24,224 nt of DNA from a virus, in the IMG/VR virus record IMGVR_UViG_3300010233_000194, positions 4,040 through 28,263 of that record; one strand, 5' to 3'. Position 1 is the first letter of the stretch. The number at the start of each line of letters is the position of its first letter. Shown here piece by piece: positions 1 to 7,693 of the stretch. A program made the translations under genes and the position numbers. Under the pieces are notes generated by a model, which was given only the letters and a program-made list of their open reading frames with translations, ran no database searches and was not told the DNA's origin.

Positions 1-90
1 GTAATCGGTGTAATATTGGGGGGCAGCAGTACCAGTTGTTCTAGTTGTATTAACGTCTGGTGCAACTGTACCTTGAAAAATGTCAGCCAT
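1..90 (-). CDS. Phage virion protein, N-terminal fragment cut by window edge
   Basis: Only the first 30 codons are present. The reading frame begins MADIFQGTVAPDVN and continues through TTGTAAPQYYTDY to the window edge without a stop. The start is supported by an AAGGAGC Shine-Dalgarno at 95-101, inside the end of the preceding gene, whose TAA (92-94) lies one base before this ATG. The Thr/Ala/Pro-rich opening resembles the start of structural proteins that I recall following this gene order in uncultured phages. An internal virion or ejection protein is possible from its place after the gp10-like and poly-Gly proteins, but that is inference. The function cannot be read from 30 residues. Confidence 0.75.
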   Translation of the reverse strand, partial: MADIFQGTVAPDVNTTRTTGTAAPQYYTDY

Positions 91-91
91 G

Positions 92-1645
92 TTAGCTCCT
101 TGACTTTTTGCTCAAATAATCTAGTGGTGATTTTAACGCAGGGGGCGGTAAATCTTTGGGGCCTGTTGACCTAGCCCTAGCGCGAATTGCGTGCATCATT
201 TCATATAATTTTTGTGAGCCAGCTTTTGTAGAACCATTGCCTAAAGCTGCAACTACGTCCGCGGGCAGCACAAATTCCGAATCGGCGAGCATTGCGGGAA
301 TATCGTCACTTTGACCGTCACCAGGCCCCGCAACATGCGCCCCTTGCCTGAAGTCACCACGCAACTTGCCGCCATGACTCATCATGGGGACAGATAAACC
401 ACCCTCTGCGTACTTCTGAACCGATCCACCAGAAGCCATTAAAGGGGTAACCATACCGCCTTCTTTTGCTGTGAATTGTGATCCAAATCCAAATATGTCG
501 TCAATAGATTGATTTGATCCGTAGTTATAGTAATTTGGCATAGCATTTTCTCGTGTGGCTTGCTGTACTGGTTGTTGTGCAGGAGGTGCTTGCACATCTT
601 TAGCAACCATTTGTTGGTATGTAGAAAGCGGGTTTACAAATCCTGTTGTTCCTGCTTTTGATGTCAAGTATTGAGCGTTAAGTGGAGATAAGGTAGTCCC
701 ACCACTAGATGTTGTTTGTTGTATCGTAGGTTGAGATGAAGTGGTTTGTCCAAGACTATTTGCATAATTTACAGCAGAAGATAATGGAATACCTTTCTTT
801 ACCAAATCATTAGCTATTTGTTTTTTAATGTTGTTAAGTTTTTGATAAGTTTGATCTGTTTGATCTGTGCTTATTGGTGGTTGCGCTCCCTCTGCATCAA
901 TACCTGTTGGGGTATCTGCTGGGGGTAGATTTTCAGGAGGCGTCCACTCCGGCTCTGCTGGAGGTGGCTCTGGTAAGTCTGTTGTGGGGGCTGTGTTAGT
1001 AGCTTCTTCGGGAGGCGTATAAATACCACTATCTGATTGAACAAAAGGCCCCGTATTTGGCGGCTCAATTGGCGCGTTAACTGGCGCAGTTGTTGGCGCA
1101 GAAGGCGCGGTTTCAATTGGAGTCTCAATAGATCCAGTAACAGAAGGTGCAGCAACGGCGGGTAAAGCTTCAGCCCCAACCGCAGCAGATCCCGCAACGC
1201 CACCCAATTCCGCTTCTGCGGCAACTTGACTAGCTAAAACCAACTGCTCAGCCTCTGACAACCCAATGGCAGCTTCTGCCGCAGCAGCCTCAGATCCCAT
1301 TGCGGCAATAAGTTCGGGAGCAACAAATGCGGCAGCAACAAGTGCGGCAGTTTGTAAAGGATTTTTTACTGCTGTATCAATAATATTAGAAGTTGCTTGA
1401 GCGGCGCCGTTAATAATATTAGATGCGGTATCTACAGCCGTTCCGAGCGGATTTCCCAAAAAGCCACCCAACCATCCTCCTCCGCCGCCTCCACCACCTC
1501 CGCCTCCACCGCCAATTCCTTCTATAATTTGAAGTGGGGCTTCAAATATTGGTGCTACAGGCCCTTGAGGTTTAATGCGCCTATCCCCATAGTGCTTAAA
1601 AGCATCTATAGGTAAATCTGGAAAATCAAAACGGTGGTATCTCAT
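92..1645 (-). CDS. Poly-Gly virion protein with tape-measure-like C-terminal motif
   Basis: 517 residues. In order: a short charged N-terminus; a run of 13 glycines (45-57); an Ala-rich hydrophobic stretch (about 95-117) that could enter a membrane; an Ala-rich helical part to about 170; a Pro/Thr-rich linker (about 170-260); and a Gln/Ser/Thr-rich linker to about 375. The C-terminal region has short GG motifs (395-430) followed by GDGQSDDIPAMLADSEFVLP (442-461). GxGDGxSDxIPAxLxxxEFVxPA motifs recur in phage tape-measure-type and other virion proteins. The start codon overlaps the stop of the preceding gene (ATGA). Its position after the gp10-like gene suggests a structural or ejected virion protein. 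This is inferred; no enzymatic motif is visible. Confidence 0.8.
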   Translation of the reverse strand: MRYHRFDFPDLPIDAFKHYGDRRIKPQGPVAPIFEAPLQIIEGIGGGGGGGGGGGGGWLGGFLGNPLGTAVDTASNIINGAAQATSNIIDTAVKNPLQTAALVAAAFVAPELIAAMGSEAAAAEAAIGLSEAEQLVLASQVAAEAELGGVAGSAAVGAEALPAVAAPSVTGSIETPIETAPSAPTTAPVNAPIEPPNTGPFVQSDSGIYTPPEEATNTAPTTDLPEPPPAEPEWTPPENLPPADTPTGIDAEGAQPPISTDQTDQTYQKLNNIKKQIANDLVKKGIPLSSAVNYANSLGQTTSSQPTIQQTTSSGGTTLSPLNAQYLTSKAGTTGFVNPLSTYQQMVAKDVQAPPAQQPVQQATRENAMPNYYNYGSNQSIDDIFGFGSQFTAKEGGMVTPLMASGGSVQKYAEGGLSVPMMSHGGKLRGDFRQGAHVAGPGDGQSDDIPAMLADSEFVLPADVVAALGNGSTKAGSQKLYEMMHAIRARARSTGPKDLPPPALKSPLDYLSKKSRS

Positions 1646-2004
1646 ACTTCAGCCATCCAGTTATAACCCTCAAGATCGGGTTCTTGTATATCTGCGCCCA
1701 ATTTACTCAGCAATTGCAATATTTCTTGATTGTCGGCTTTGCCGTAAACTCGCTTTATCCCCATGCGTTTTAAAGCGTTCCAAAACTTAGGCACGGCTTT
1801 GGCAATAGCGATAGGAGAGTCTTGAGTAAAGATATGAAGCTCTGCATTTTTGTCAGAAAGCATTCGTACAAACAAAACACTATTGCCAACGTTTAGTATT
1901 TGACCTGTTTTATTTTTTACAAATTGAGCTATTACGCTTAACACTTTTTGTGGGTCAACATTGTGTCTTTGGCAATCTGCCGTAATAATTTCTGCTGGTG
2001 TCAT
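1642..2004 (-). CDS. Small phage protein, possible GNAT-like fold
   Basis: 120 residues with predicted alternating helix and strand. It opens with MTPAEIITADCQRHNVDP. The middle (about 45-85) reads FVRMLSDKNAELHIFTQDSP, followed by a helix rich in Ala, Lys and Trp and then MGIKRVYGK. This strand-helix-strand layout is reminiscent of small GNAT-type acetyltransferase-like proteins in phage structural clusters. I do not see a clear acetyl-CoA-binding R/QxxGxG/A loop, so catalytic activity is doubtful. An AAAGG Shine-Dalgarno lies about 8 bases before the ATG. The stop overlaps the next ATG (ATGA), so the gene is translationally coupled to the 517-residue virion protein. A hypothetical virion or morphogenesis factor is the safe call. 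Confidence 0.7.
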   Translation of the reverse strand: MTPAEIITADCQRHNVDPQKVLSVIAQFVKNKTGQILNVGNSVLFVRMLSDKNAELHIFTQDSPIAIAKAVPKFWNALKRMGIKRVYGKADNQEILQLLSKLGADIQEPDLEGYNWMAEV

Positions 2005-2014
2005 ATCAATACCT

Positions 2015-2290
2015 TTAAGTCGCGGGGTTTACAGCATTTACCAAAGCCTCGGCCCACACCTGCCAATCGCTATAGTTGTCTGTTGAGGGGATAGCCTCGT
2101 TTGTAAATACATCAATTGCCTTGATGCCATTGCCCCAAACCTTCCAATCCGTTTGGGCATTAGGAATCTCTAGCTGCTGTGGAGCATACAACTCACACAT
2201 CAGACTGGCCCAAGAGTCAAACGAATGAAACCTTGGGTCGTATACAAGTGCTGGGCCTCTAATATCCACGCGTATCTCCAAAATCTGCAT
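2015..2290 (-). CDS. Small conserved phage protein, WASLMCELYAPQQL type
   Basis: 91 residues and acidic, with several Trp. FDSWASLMCELYAPQQLEIP and two later W-x-x-W segments (about 49-52 and 75-78) resemble a small protein that I recall next to gp10-like genes in uncultured phages. The function is unknown. The ATG at 2290 overlaps the preceding gene by 32 bases and has only a distant AGGA. A GTG at codon 8 (2269) is preceded by GGAG at a 6-base spacing and would give an 84-residue protein with an 11-base overlap. That may be the true start. The gene lies between the gp10-like protein and the 120-residue protein, in the same operon. Confidence 0.7.
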   Translation of the reverse strand: MQILEIRVDIRGPALVYDPRFHSFDSWASLMCELYAPQQLEIPNAQTDWKVWGNGIKAIDVFTNEAIPSTDNYSDWQVWAEALVNAVNPAT

Positions 2291-4460
2291 TTAGCAGCAC
2301 TCGTCCTAATTGATAATCACCACCAGCTTCATTGGAAACAAACTTGAGTCTAAGCTCTCGCCTTTGCTCTTTCATGTCAATTTTATTGGTGGTGGAGTCA
2401 AACACAAAGGGAGTAGATTGAGCATCATCAGATTGTGCATAAGGACGGCCTGTGATGTAAAGCGTCATATTGCCCTCTAGCACCAAATCAGGCTCTACCC
2501 TCTCTAGCCTTATCCACTTGTTTAAACCCGTCATAGCGGGTTCTGAGGGGCCTCCTGATACCCATCCTAAGTCATTGGTCTCAAAGTAGCTCTCAATGGC
2601 GTTTACGTTCTGCCCGTTAACAGCATCTACCCCAATCTCATGTTGGAGGATTTCAATTCTGTTTTCGGGGGTTGAGAATGTAAGTGGGACAGTGGCCGTT
2701 GCAGTAGCCGCGACAGACATCTGAATGCCTTGTTGATACAAAGTTGCCACGGGCACAGAAAATCCAGCACCAATCCCACCGAGCTGGGTGTTGGAGGCGC
2801 TTAAAGTATTGCCTACTTGGTATCCTGCACCCCTAGATGTTAATGTGACGGCGGTTACACTACCGCCAGAAACGGTTACGGTGGCCTTGGCTCCGCTTCC
2901 ACTTCCGCCCGTAAGGGTGACGTTGGTGTAAGTTCCGTTTATGTATGCAGAACCGCCTGTAATGGATCCTAGGGTCTTAATGTTGCTGGTGGTGATGGCG
3001 GTTACGTAAGCGCCAACCGGAACCCCAGAGCCTGAAATCACCAAGCCCAACACCACTTGGGTGTTGTACGTGTCTAAGTACAAGAATTGGCTTGCATTTA
3101 CTGTGTTAAATGAGCTGGTAAAAACCGCTTCTGCGGGTGAGGTTTCCCAGTTAGCCTGTACAGGATAGTGAAAAACTTGCGAGAAGTAACCAGCAGACCT
3201 TCTTGCTCCCAAGGCTTGCCCAGCGTCGTACCAAGTATTTTCTCTAGTGTTGTATACAATAGCGTCGGTGCATTCAGTAGCATCCCCACGGGGGTAGAAC
3301 CACCAAATCTCACCAAAGCGAGGCACTTTGCTGACCCATACTTTTTGTCTTTGGCTATAGTTTAGATTGTCAAAGAAGTAGTTCTGGTTCATGTTGTTGG
3401 GGATTTCCTTCACAACACCGTTGTACATCAAGAAACGATCAACCCCACACCAGTAATACACTCCATCGTATTCAATCGCGGATTGGCTTGACAGAATAGA
3501 GGACTGCGAGCTAATGATGTCATAGCGCCAATATTGGACAGGCGTTCCCGTTCCGCCTATGTAAGACACGCGGATTACGCTGTCAAGGCTCCAAAACAGC
3601 CCAGAAGGCGCATTTGAGCCGCCCCTAAGGGGTAGGCCCTGCACAACCTTTCCTGTGGCCACATTGACCGCATTAGCGTCTGCTGAAGTCCAATCCTGAG
3701 CATTTCCTGCGGAGCAGTTCTGAATCAGTCCATTGTTGCCATAAACAAAAACGTAAGGGTGAAGGGAGACCACCCCACCAGATACGCTAATGTTGTTGCT
3801 AAAGGTAGCCAATACCGCACCAGCAGGAACCGAGTTTGAGAGCGTTACGGTTGTGGTGGATACAGAAACCACCGTAGTGTTGGCGGGGATGCTTGTTCCT
3901 GTAACAGTTTGGCCAGCACCAATCAAGGGATTAGAGGCGGCAATGGTAACTACCGCGGTTCCAGTAGAGGTGATTGTGTCGGTAAACGTCCCAATTTGGG
4001 ACATTGTTAGACCGTTGATGTCGCCAATTAAAACTGGGGTGTTGGCATCATTGTCAACAGAGGCGAGGTTCTGGCCTGGGTGCGCCAACAAAGACTGCAC
4101 CCCAGCTCCAGCCACATCATAAAAGCCGTCAAACTGCCAAAGGTTTAAATTAGAGGCCGTAAAGTTTGACAATGCAAAGCTTCCAACCCCAGCTCCAATG
4201 CCGTTTTCATCAATAGTGAGCACTTGCAAACCATTGTTGTAACCACTAAAAATGTAGTTAAAGGCATTCTGAGCGTTAACCCAAATACCTCTAGATGGGC
4301 CTGTCAGTTGGTCAGAAATGACTCTATATCCACCCATTTTTCTAGGGCGTCCGCGCTGAAACCTTACCCAACGACCATCATTGTAAAATTGCTTATCAAA
4401 GACGGTTCCGTCCCTTTGGACGCCAGGCTTGGTATCTAATGCAAAAACTTTCTGCGTCAT
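2259..4460 (-). CDS. gp10-like tail hub / DNA-stabilisation protein with inserted beta modules
   Basis: 733 residues. The N-terminus (1-100: KPGVQRDGTVFDKQFYNDGR, then a Phe/Arg-rich stretch and GGYR) and the central core (about 226-440, with YYWCGVDRFLMYNG and IWWFYPRGDATE) resemble P22 gp10-type packaged-DNA stabilisation and tail-hub proteins. The C-terminus (591-733), ending in RRELRLKFVSNEAGGDYQLG, recalls tail tubular proteins. Two Gly/Thr/Ser/Val-rich modules look inserted: about 160-225 and about 448-590, the latter with GGSGSGAKATVTVSGGSVTA and GAGYQVGNTLS. That would explain why it is longer than P22 gp10 (about 470 residues). The TAATG overlap with the preceding fibre gene and a GGAG Shine-Dalgarno inside that gene indicate coupled translation. 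The gp10-like assignment comes from remembered family features. Structural protein is secure; the exact role is moderate. Confidence 0.72.
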   Translation of the reverse strand: MTQKVFALDTKPGVQRDGTVFDKQFYNDGRWVRFQRGRPRKMGGYRVISDQLTGPSRGIWVNAQNAFNYIFSGYNNGLQVLTIDENGIGAGVGSFALSNFTASNLNLWQFDGFYDVAGAGVQSLLAHPGQNLASVDNDANTPVLIGDINGLTMSQIGTFTDTITSTGTAVVTIAASNPLIGAGQTVTGTSIPANTTVVSVSTTTVTLSNSVPAGAVLATFSNNISVSGGVVSLHPYVFVYGNNGLIQNCSAGNAQDWTSADANAVNVATGKVVQGLPLRGGSNAPSGLFWSLDSVIRVSYIGGTGTPVQYWRYDIISSQSSILSSQSAIEYDGVYYWCGVDRFLMYNGVVKEIPNNMNQNYFFDNLNYSQRQKVWVSKVPRFGEIWWFYPRGDATECTDAIVYNTRENTWYDAGQALGARRSAGYFSQVFHYPVQANWETSPAEAVFTSSFNTVNASQFLYLDTYNTQVVLGLVISGSGVPVGAYVTAITTSNIKTLGSITGGSAYINGTYTNVTLTGGSGSGAKATVTVSGGSVTAVTLTSRGAGYQVGNTLSASNTQLGGIGAGFSVPVATLYQQGIQMSVAATATATVPLTFSTPENRIEILQHEIGVDAVNGQNVNAIESYFETNDLGWVSGGPSEPAMTGLNKWIRLERVEPDLVLEGNMTLYITGRPYAQSDDAQSTPFVFDSTTNKIDMKEQRRELRLKFVSNEAGGDYQLGRVLLNADFGDTRGY

Positions 4461-4474
4461 TAGAACACTCCACC
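4460..4474 (-). promoter_or_regulatory. Shine-Dalgarno and TAATG coupling site inside fibre-gene C-terminus
   Basis: The last codons of the 412-residue fibre gene (SGGVF, stop) contain GGTGGAG (4468-4474). This is followed by TGTTCTA and the ATG of the gp10-like gene, whose first base is the last base of the TAA stop. The same arrangement occurs at the end of the 733-residue fibre gene at 18308. Confidence 0.7.
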
Positions 4475-5698
4475 AGAGATTCCGCCTGTAAAGGTTCCAG
4501 TACCAGAAATGGTCAGCCCCGCAGAAGAAAGACCAAATAGTTTCACACCAAGGATGGCCATACCCAACTCACCCGCGGCAGGGCGATAAATACCTGTAGA
4601 GTTTTCTGAGGCAAAGTTCAAGGCAGGAGCGCCAACGGTTCCCGAAACCAAAGAAATATTAGTGGCTCCAGCGGCAATTGTGGAGGCGTTTAATAGGTTT
4701 ACAGAGTCGCATAGCAGGATAACCTGCTCGCCAGCAGGAACAGTGGCCGTTCCACCTCCTGCGCTTGTGGTAAAGGTAATTTGATACCCCGCACCAGTTC
4801 CATTTGTTTGGTTGGTGATGTAGTAAACCTGTACGGTTTGCGGTAAAGTAACTGTTACATTACTGCTAAGTGTTCCCGTGTATTTCTGAACTACGTTTGC
4901 GGCTTCAGCAGAAGTTAAAGTGTAGCTGCCAGATGTAACAGCTTTGGTAAGCTGCGTAAAATTGAACTGAGTGCTTCTGCCAAGGCCGACGGTGTAAAAA
5001 GCCAAGCCAGAGCAGCAGATAAAGCAGGAATCAGAGGGCTGCAAAGAAATAGAAGCTGCACCATTGATTAGGTCTCCACCAGAGGGCGATACGGTCAACG
5101 TGCCAGTACCGCCATTTCTCAACATCATAAACCAATCATTACCCAGCGTTACGGCAGAGGTTAGGGTTAAGGTTCCTGCGCCGTTGTTCCACACGTAGTA
5201 AGAGGCTCTATCTGACGCAATTGCAGTATAAGCAGATGAGAACGTGGTGACGTTGTGTGCTGCATTTAGGGTGTTAGTGATGGCTTTTAAACCATACCCA
5301 GCCAATGCTCCAGCATCTACGCTAGAAGACCCAACACCAAAGGCAATATTGCCCCACGTACCCGCTATTGTGGCGTTTGTGGTGATGTAAATGTAACGCG
5401 AGGCACTAGGAGCCACGCTTGCAATAGAGTTGCCAGCGGCGTCTTTAACGGTAAAGGTGTTGGCTCCAATGTTTCGGATTAGAGCATCTTGACCCACAGA
5501 GGCTTGATTGGCGGGGGGCATAGACAAAGACAAGCCAGCAGTAGTGGCCGTAACGTCCATGATCCGAGCAGCAACATCGTCTGTAACGCCACCGTTAATG
5601 GGCCAAAACAGATTGGTGTTGGCAGAAAGCGTAACGGATCTGTAAGAAACGTCCGTTGGTTGGATTACGTTTCCCGTGAAGGGTGAAATAAAGCTCAT
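4460..5698 (-). CDS. Tail fibre / adhesin-type virion protein (412 residues)
   Basis: It opens MSFISPFTGNVIQPTDVSYR and continues with alternating short strands rich in Ser, Thr, Gly and Ala. LSMPPANQASVGQDALIRNI (about 57-76) and ATIAGTWGNIAFGVGSSSVD (about 109-128) match an N-terminal tail-attachment region that I recall from freshwater phage fibre proteins. The remainder has low-complexity beta character. The C-terminal stretch with ASENSTGIYRPAAGELGMAI resembles motifs common in phage tail-fibre proteins. It ends GGISGGVF, nearly identical to the end of the 733-residue fibre at 18308. There is no S74 chaperone and no enzymatic motif. It sits between an adaptor-like gene and the gp10-like gene, with ATGA and TAATG couplings on its two sides. 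Confidence 0.75.
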   Translation of the reverse strand: MSFISPFTGNVIQPTDVSYRSVTLSANTNLFWPINGGVTDDVAARIMDVTATTAGLSLSMPPANQASVGQDALIRNIGANTFTVKDAAGNSIASVAPSASRYIYITTNATIAGTWGNIAFGVGSSSVDAGALAGYGLKAITNTLNAAHNVTTFSSAYTAIASDRASYYVWNNGAGTLTLTSAVTLGNDWFMMLRNGGTGTLTVSPSGGDLINGAASISLQPSDSCFICCSGLAFYTVGLGRSTQFNFTQLTKAVTSGSYTLTSAEAANVVQKYTGTLSSNVTVTLPQTVQVYYITNQTNGTGAGYQITFTTSAGGGTATVPAGEQVILLCDSVNLLNASTIAAGATNISLVSGTVGAPALNFASENSTGIYRPAAGELGMAILGVKLFGLSSAGLTISGTGTFTGGISGGVF

Positions 5699-6324
5699 AC
5701 ATCCCTCGCAATAGCTTGACGATCCCCAATTCGGGCAACGTCTTCAGTTTTCAGTACATTCATGATTTGCTCATATTGAGCTTGCCACATAGGAATACGC
5801 TCATCATTCTTTAAAAATGGCATAGCTTGCAGGAGAGATCCATACAACAAAGCCTGTGGGGCATATTCAGTAAACCAGTTGCTTTGATTGGTTGCATCTA
5901 GGGGCTGTAGGCGTTCATAGTAAAGAACCTCATACGCATAATCATCATTAGGTGTAGGAGCAATCATCCAATGGGTGTAGTCGTAATCGCAGTAAAAGAA
6001 TGGCACATCTTGTTGTGATGGATCGGGCCAATATTCTCTTAAGTATTCATACTTACGCAGAAAGACGGGTTGACGCACTCCATTGACCGTGACGTTCATA
6101 GAAACGGTCTTTCTCCATCGAGCAGGTTTATCAATGATGTTTTCGCCCTGCACCATGTTACTCGTAGCCACAATTAGGTTTCCAAGAAACTTTAAATCCG
6201 CAGCCATGACTTGTTCCGCCAACATGATAAATGTGGGGATTTTGTCAATAGTCGCTTGGTCAGTACGCTCCAAATACGATTGGATATTTTCTACCAGCGA
6301 GGAATATGTCATTACTGCTGCCAT
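5695..6324 (-). CDS. Head-tail adaptor/connector-like structural protein
   Basis: 209 residues. The N-terminal helices (MTYSSLVENIQSYLER, IPTFIMLAEQVMAADLKFLG) precede a beta-rich middle containing DKPARWRKT, YEYLREYWPDPSQ, FFYCDYDYTHWMIAPTPNDD and YEVLYYERLQPL. A helical C-terminus contains YAPQALLYGSLLQAMPFLKN. This helix-beta-helix plan matches the phage adaptor family represented by P22 gp4 and T7 gp11-like proteins, which join portal to tail. The ATG overlaps the stop of the preceding small gene (TAATG). An internal ATG at codon 5 is an alternative start. A second, larger adaptor-like protein lies at 20862-21935, so one of the two may have a different place in the neck or tail. I am confident it is structural, less so about its exact position. 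Confidence 0.75.
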   Translation of the reverse strand: MAAVMTYSSLVENIQSYLERTDQATIDKIPTFIMLAEQVMAADLKFLGNLIVATSNMVQGENIIDKPARWRKTVSMNVTVNGVRQPVFLRKYEYLREYWPDPSQQDVPFFYCDYDYTHWMIAPTPNDDYAYEVLYYERLQPLDATNQSNWFTEYAPQALLYGSLLQAMPFLKNDERIPMWQAQYEQIMNVLKTEDVARIGDRQAIARDV

Positions 6325-6491
6325 TACCAGTTACCTTTCTTCGCTCCAGCCATATTAGCTACCAAAGATGGGTACTTAGTACCTGTGCGCTTTGCGAAAG
6401 CCTTTGCGGCTTTGATCTGGTTAGGGCTTAACTCTTTTGGCTTGCCAAGACTTTTAGGGCGGGTTTTTTCCCACACGGGTTTTGTTGACAT
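6324..6491 (-). CDS. Small basic conserved phage protein (55 residues)
   Basis: It starts MSTKPVWEKTRPKSLGKPKE, followed by ELSPNQIKAAKAFAKRTG and an AxxGAKKGNW end. It is strongly basic and probably helical, and it resembles a short protein that I recall from uncultured phages, of unknown role. DNA binding or packing inside the capsid is possible only on charge grounds. The frame is open as far as a TTG at 6519, but the ATG at 6491 is preceded by GGGAGG at a 6-base spacing, which decides the start. It lies between the endolysin and the adaptor-like gene, and its stop overlaps the adaptor ATG. Confidence 0.7.
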   Translation of the reverse strand: MSTKPVWEKTRPKSLGKPKELSPNQIKAAKAFAKRTGTKYPSLVANMAGAKKGNW

Positions 6492-6497
6492 TTTAAA

Positions 6498-6503
6498 CCT
6501 CCC
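6498..6503 (-). promoter_or_regulatory. Ribosome-binding site deciding the 6491 start
   Basis: GGGAGG on the minus strand, six bases (TTTAAA) before ATG 6489-6491. It rules out the longer reading from the upstream TTG, because it lies inside that extension. Confidence 0.75.
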
Positions 6504-6524
6504 ATTCAAAATTGACAATGTTTA

Positions 6525-6965
6525 TTACATAAGGGCACATTCAGCTTGGCGTCTTTTTAGTAAGCCAGGCAACACTTTGCCGCCACCCTTAGTCCAAAGC
6601 ATAAGTTGTTCTTTAGCCCCTTCCCAATCTTTGGCATTGATTTTGCGCTTTAGGGTGCTGGTTTGGAGCCTTCCTACACCCAAGTTATAGCAGAATCCAA
6701 CAATCGCATTACATTTGCGTTCATCTGTGGCTAGTACAGGGCAGTTTCTTAAAGTTCCTGGCAGGTAGGTGTGCTCAAGTTCGTTCATTAATAGATCATT
6801 TGCGTCTTTTTGACTTATTAACGAGTCATTCAGCGTGACTTTCCTGCCATCAGCGTAGTAGGTTGATCCATACCCAATCGTGGGGACTCCAGCAGGACAG
6901 AGGTAGGGCTTCGCCCTGAAGCCCTCAAATCGCCTACAAAGCTCTGCGGCGATCTCTAGGTTCAT
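6525..6965 (-). CDS. Endolysin, GH24 muramidase (T4/P22 lysozyme type)
   Basis: 146 residues, the usual size for a single-domain phage lysozyme. It hydrolyses the MurNAc-GlcNAc beta-1,4 bond of peptidoglycan. The active site is visible as RFEGFRAKPYLCPAGVPTIG: Glu14, eight residues, Cys23, five residues, Thr29. This is the E-8-(D/C)-5-T pattern of lambdoid and P22-type lysozymes, here in its Cys variant. Other family signatures are TIGYGS (29-34), a central NAIVGFCYNLG (about 86-96) and the C-terminal LPGLLKRRQAE. There is no signal peptide or N-terminal membrane anchor, so export should depend on the holin encoded immediately upstream. The ATG overlaps the holin stop (TAATG). The family assignment is firm. 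Confidence 0.93.
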   Translation of the reverse strand: MNLEIAAELCRRFEGFRAKPYLCPAGVPTIGYGSTYYADGRKVTLNDSLISQKDANDLLMNELEHTYLPGTLRNCPVLATDERKCNAIVGFCYNLGVGRLQTSTLKRKINAKDWEGAKEQLMLWTKGGGKVLPGLLKRRQAECALM

Positions 6966-7459
6966 TACAAACCTCGTTTGGCTAAAGTGCGGTCAAGAAT
7001 CCAAAAATTTATCACGCCCGATAGCAGCGTCATATCATCCACAGTCCAAGCACCCTTTAATAATTCGGGGATAGGTTGGCCGTTTGCATATCCAATAGCC
7101 ATTGTGGCGGTCTTAAACACTCCGTATAGCAACAGGAGGTAGTAGGTCATTACAGGGCGCACAGAAGCGGATAGAGAGGCTGCCCAGCCCCCTGCTGCTG
7201 AGACCATTGATGCTTGTTGGTGGATGGCTGCGTTGAAAGCATCCATCACGCCTGAGTCTATAGCGGCTTCTTTTTGTGCGCCAATTTCTGCGAGTTTCTG
7301 TGAGCCTCTAACTTTTTCTAATTCGCATTGTTTTTCAAACATCGCCAGTTCATGCTCGCGCTCGTTTTTCTTGTCCCAAAACTTAATTGCTTCAGGCACT
7401 AAACGAAAAATGCCCCCAAGAAGGGAGCCGACAATACCGCCACCTAAGAAGTCCATCAT
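6965..7459 (-). CDS. Holin, three-membrane-segment GTA-type
   Basis: 164 residues. A Gly-rich hydrophobic N-terminus (about 4-21) is followed by a charged helix (about 28-66) and then two hydrophobic segments: about 98-122 after SVRPV, and about 142-157 (MTLLSGVINFWILDRTL). The pattern SVRPxxTYYxxxLY ... SGxxxFWxxDRTLxKR matches the 'holin of 3 TMs' family described in gene-transfer agents (PF11351). It would form holes in the inner membrane and release the endolysin encoded directly downstream (TAATG overlap). It starts ATGATG, so either Met may be used. The upstream gene's TGA overlaps the first ATG. Confidence 0.8.
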   Translation of the reverse strand: MMDFLGGGIVGSLLGGIFRLVPEAIKFWDKKNEREHELAMFEKQCELEKVRGSQKLAEIGAQKEAAIDSGVMDAFNAAIHQQASMVSAAGGWAASLSASVRPVMTYYLLLLYGVFKTATMAIGYANGQPIPELLKGAWTVDDMTLLSGVINFWILDRTLAKRGL

Positions 7460-7689
7460 TTATCCTGCTTCAGTTCTAGCTTGTCCATGATCTTGTTGAA
7501 CATTTCCTTGATGTCGCGCATGTCTTCGCGGTAATCATCGCGCTGTACGTAGACCTTTGGGATCTCTTCACGCAGCTTGGCAAGGTCAGACTTTAAGTCT
7601 TTCACAGCCGCCCAAAGCTCACGAGCAAACCATCCGCAAACTGCCATGCAGGTTCCGAGAGCGAAGTTAATGAGTGTTTGGGCGTCCAT
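7456..7689 (-). CDS. Small membrane-anchored coiled-coil protein of lysis cassette
   Basis: 77 residues. One N-terminal hydrophobic helix (about 4-22, LINFALGTCMAVCGWFARELW) is followed by a charged, heptad-like helix (about 25-75) with LKSDLAKLREEIPK and a C-terminal MFNKIMDKLELKQDK. The layout of an N-terminal anchor followed by a coiled coil is shared by inner-membrane spanins and by short holin-associated proteins. It is short for a spanin, and I found no lipobox partner gene, so an accessory lysis or holin-modulating role is an equal possibility. It lies directly upstream of the holin with an ATGA-type overlap. Confidence 0.72.
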   Translation of the reverse strand: MDAQTLINFALGTCMAVCGWFARELWAAVKDLKSDLAKLREEIPKVYVQRDDYREDMRDIKEMFNKIMDKLELKQDK

Positions 7690-7693
7690 GTTT

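Noticed and set aside
3790-4122. Plus-strand Val/Pro-rich frame of 110 codons
   Set aside because: It is the antisense of an inserted beta module in the gp10-like gene, with no features of its own.
6492-6519. Longer 64-residue reading of the small basic gene from TTG 6519
   Set aside because: A strong GGGAGG ribosome-binding site sits inside the extension, 6 bases before ATG 6491.
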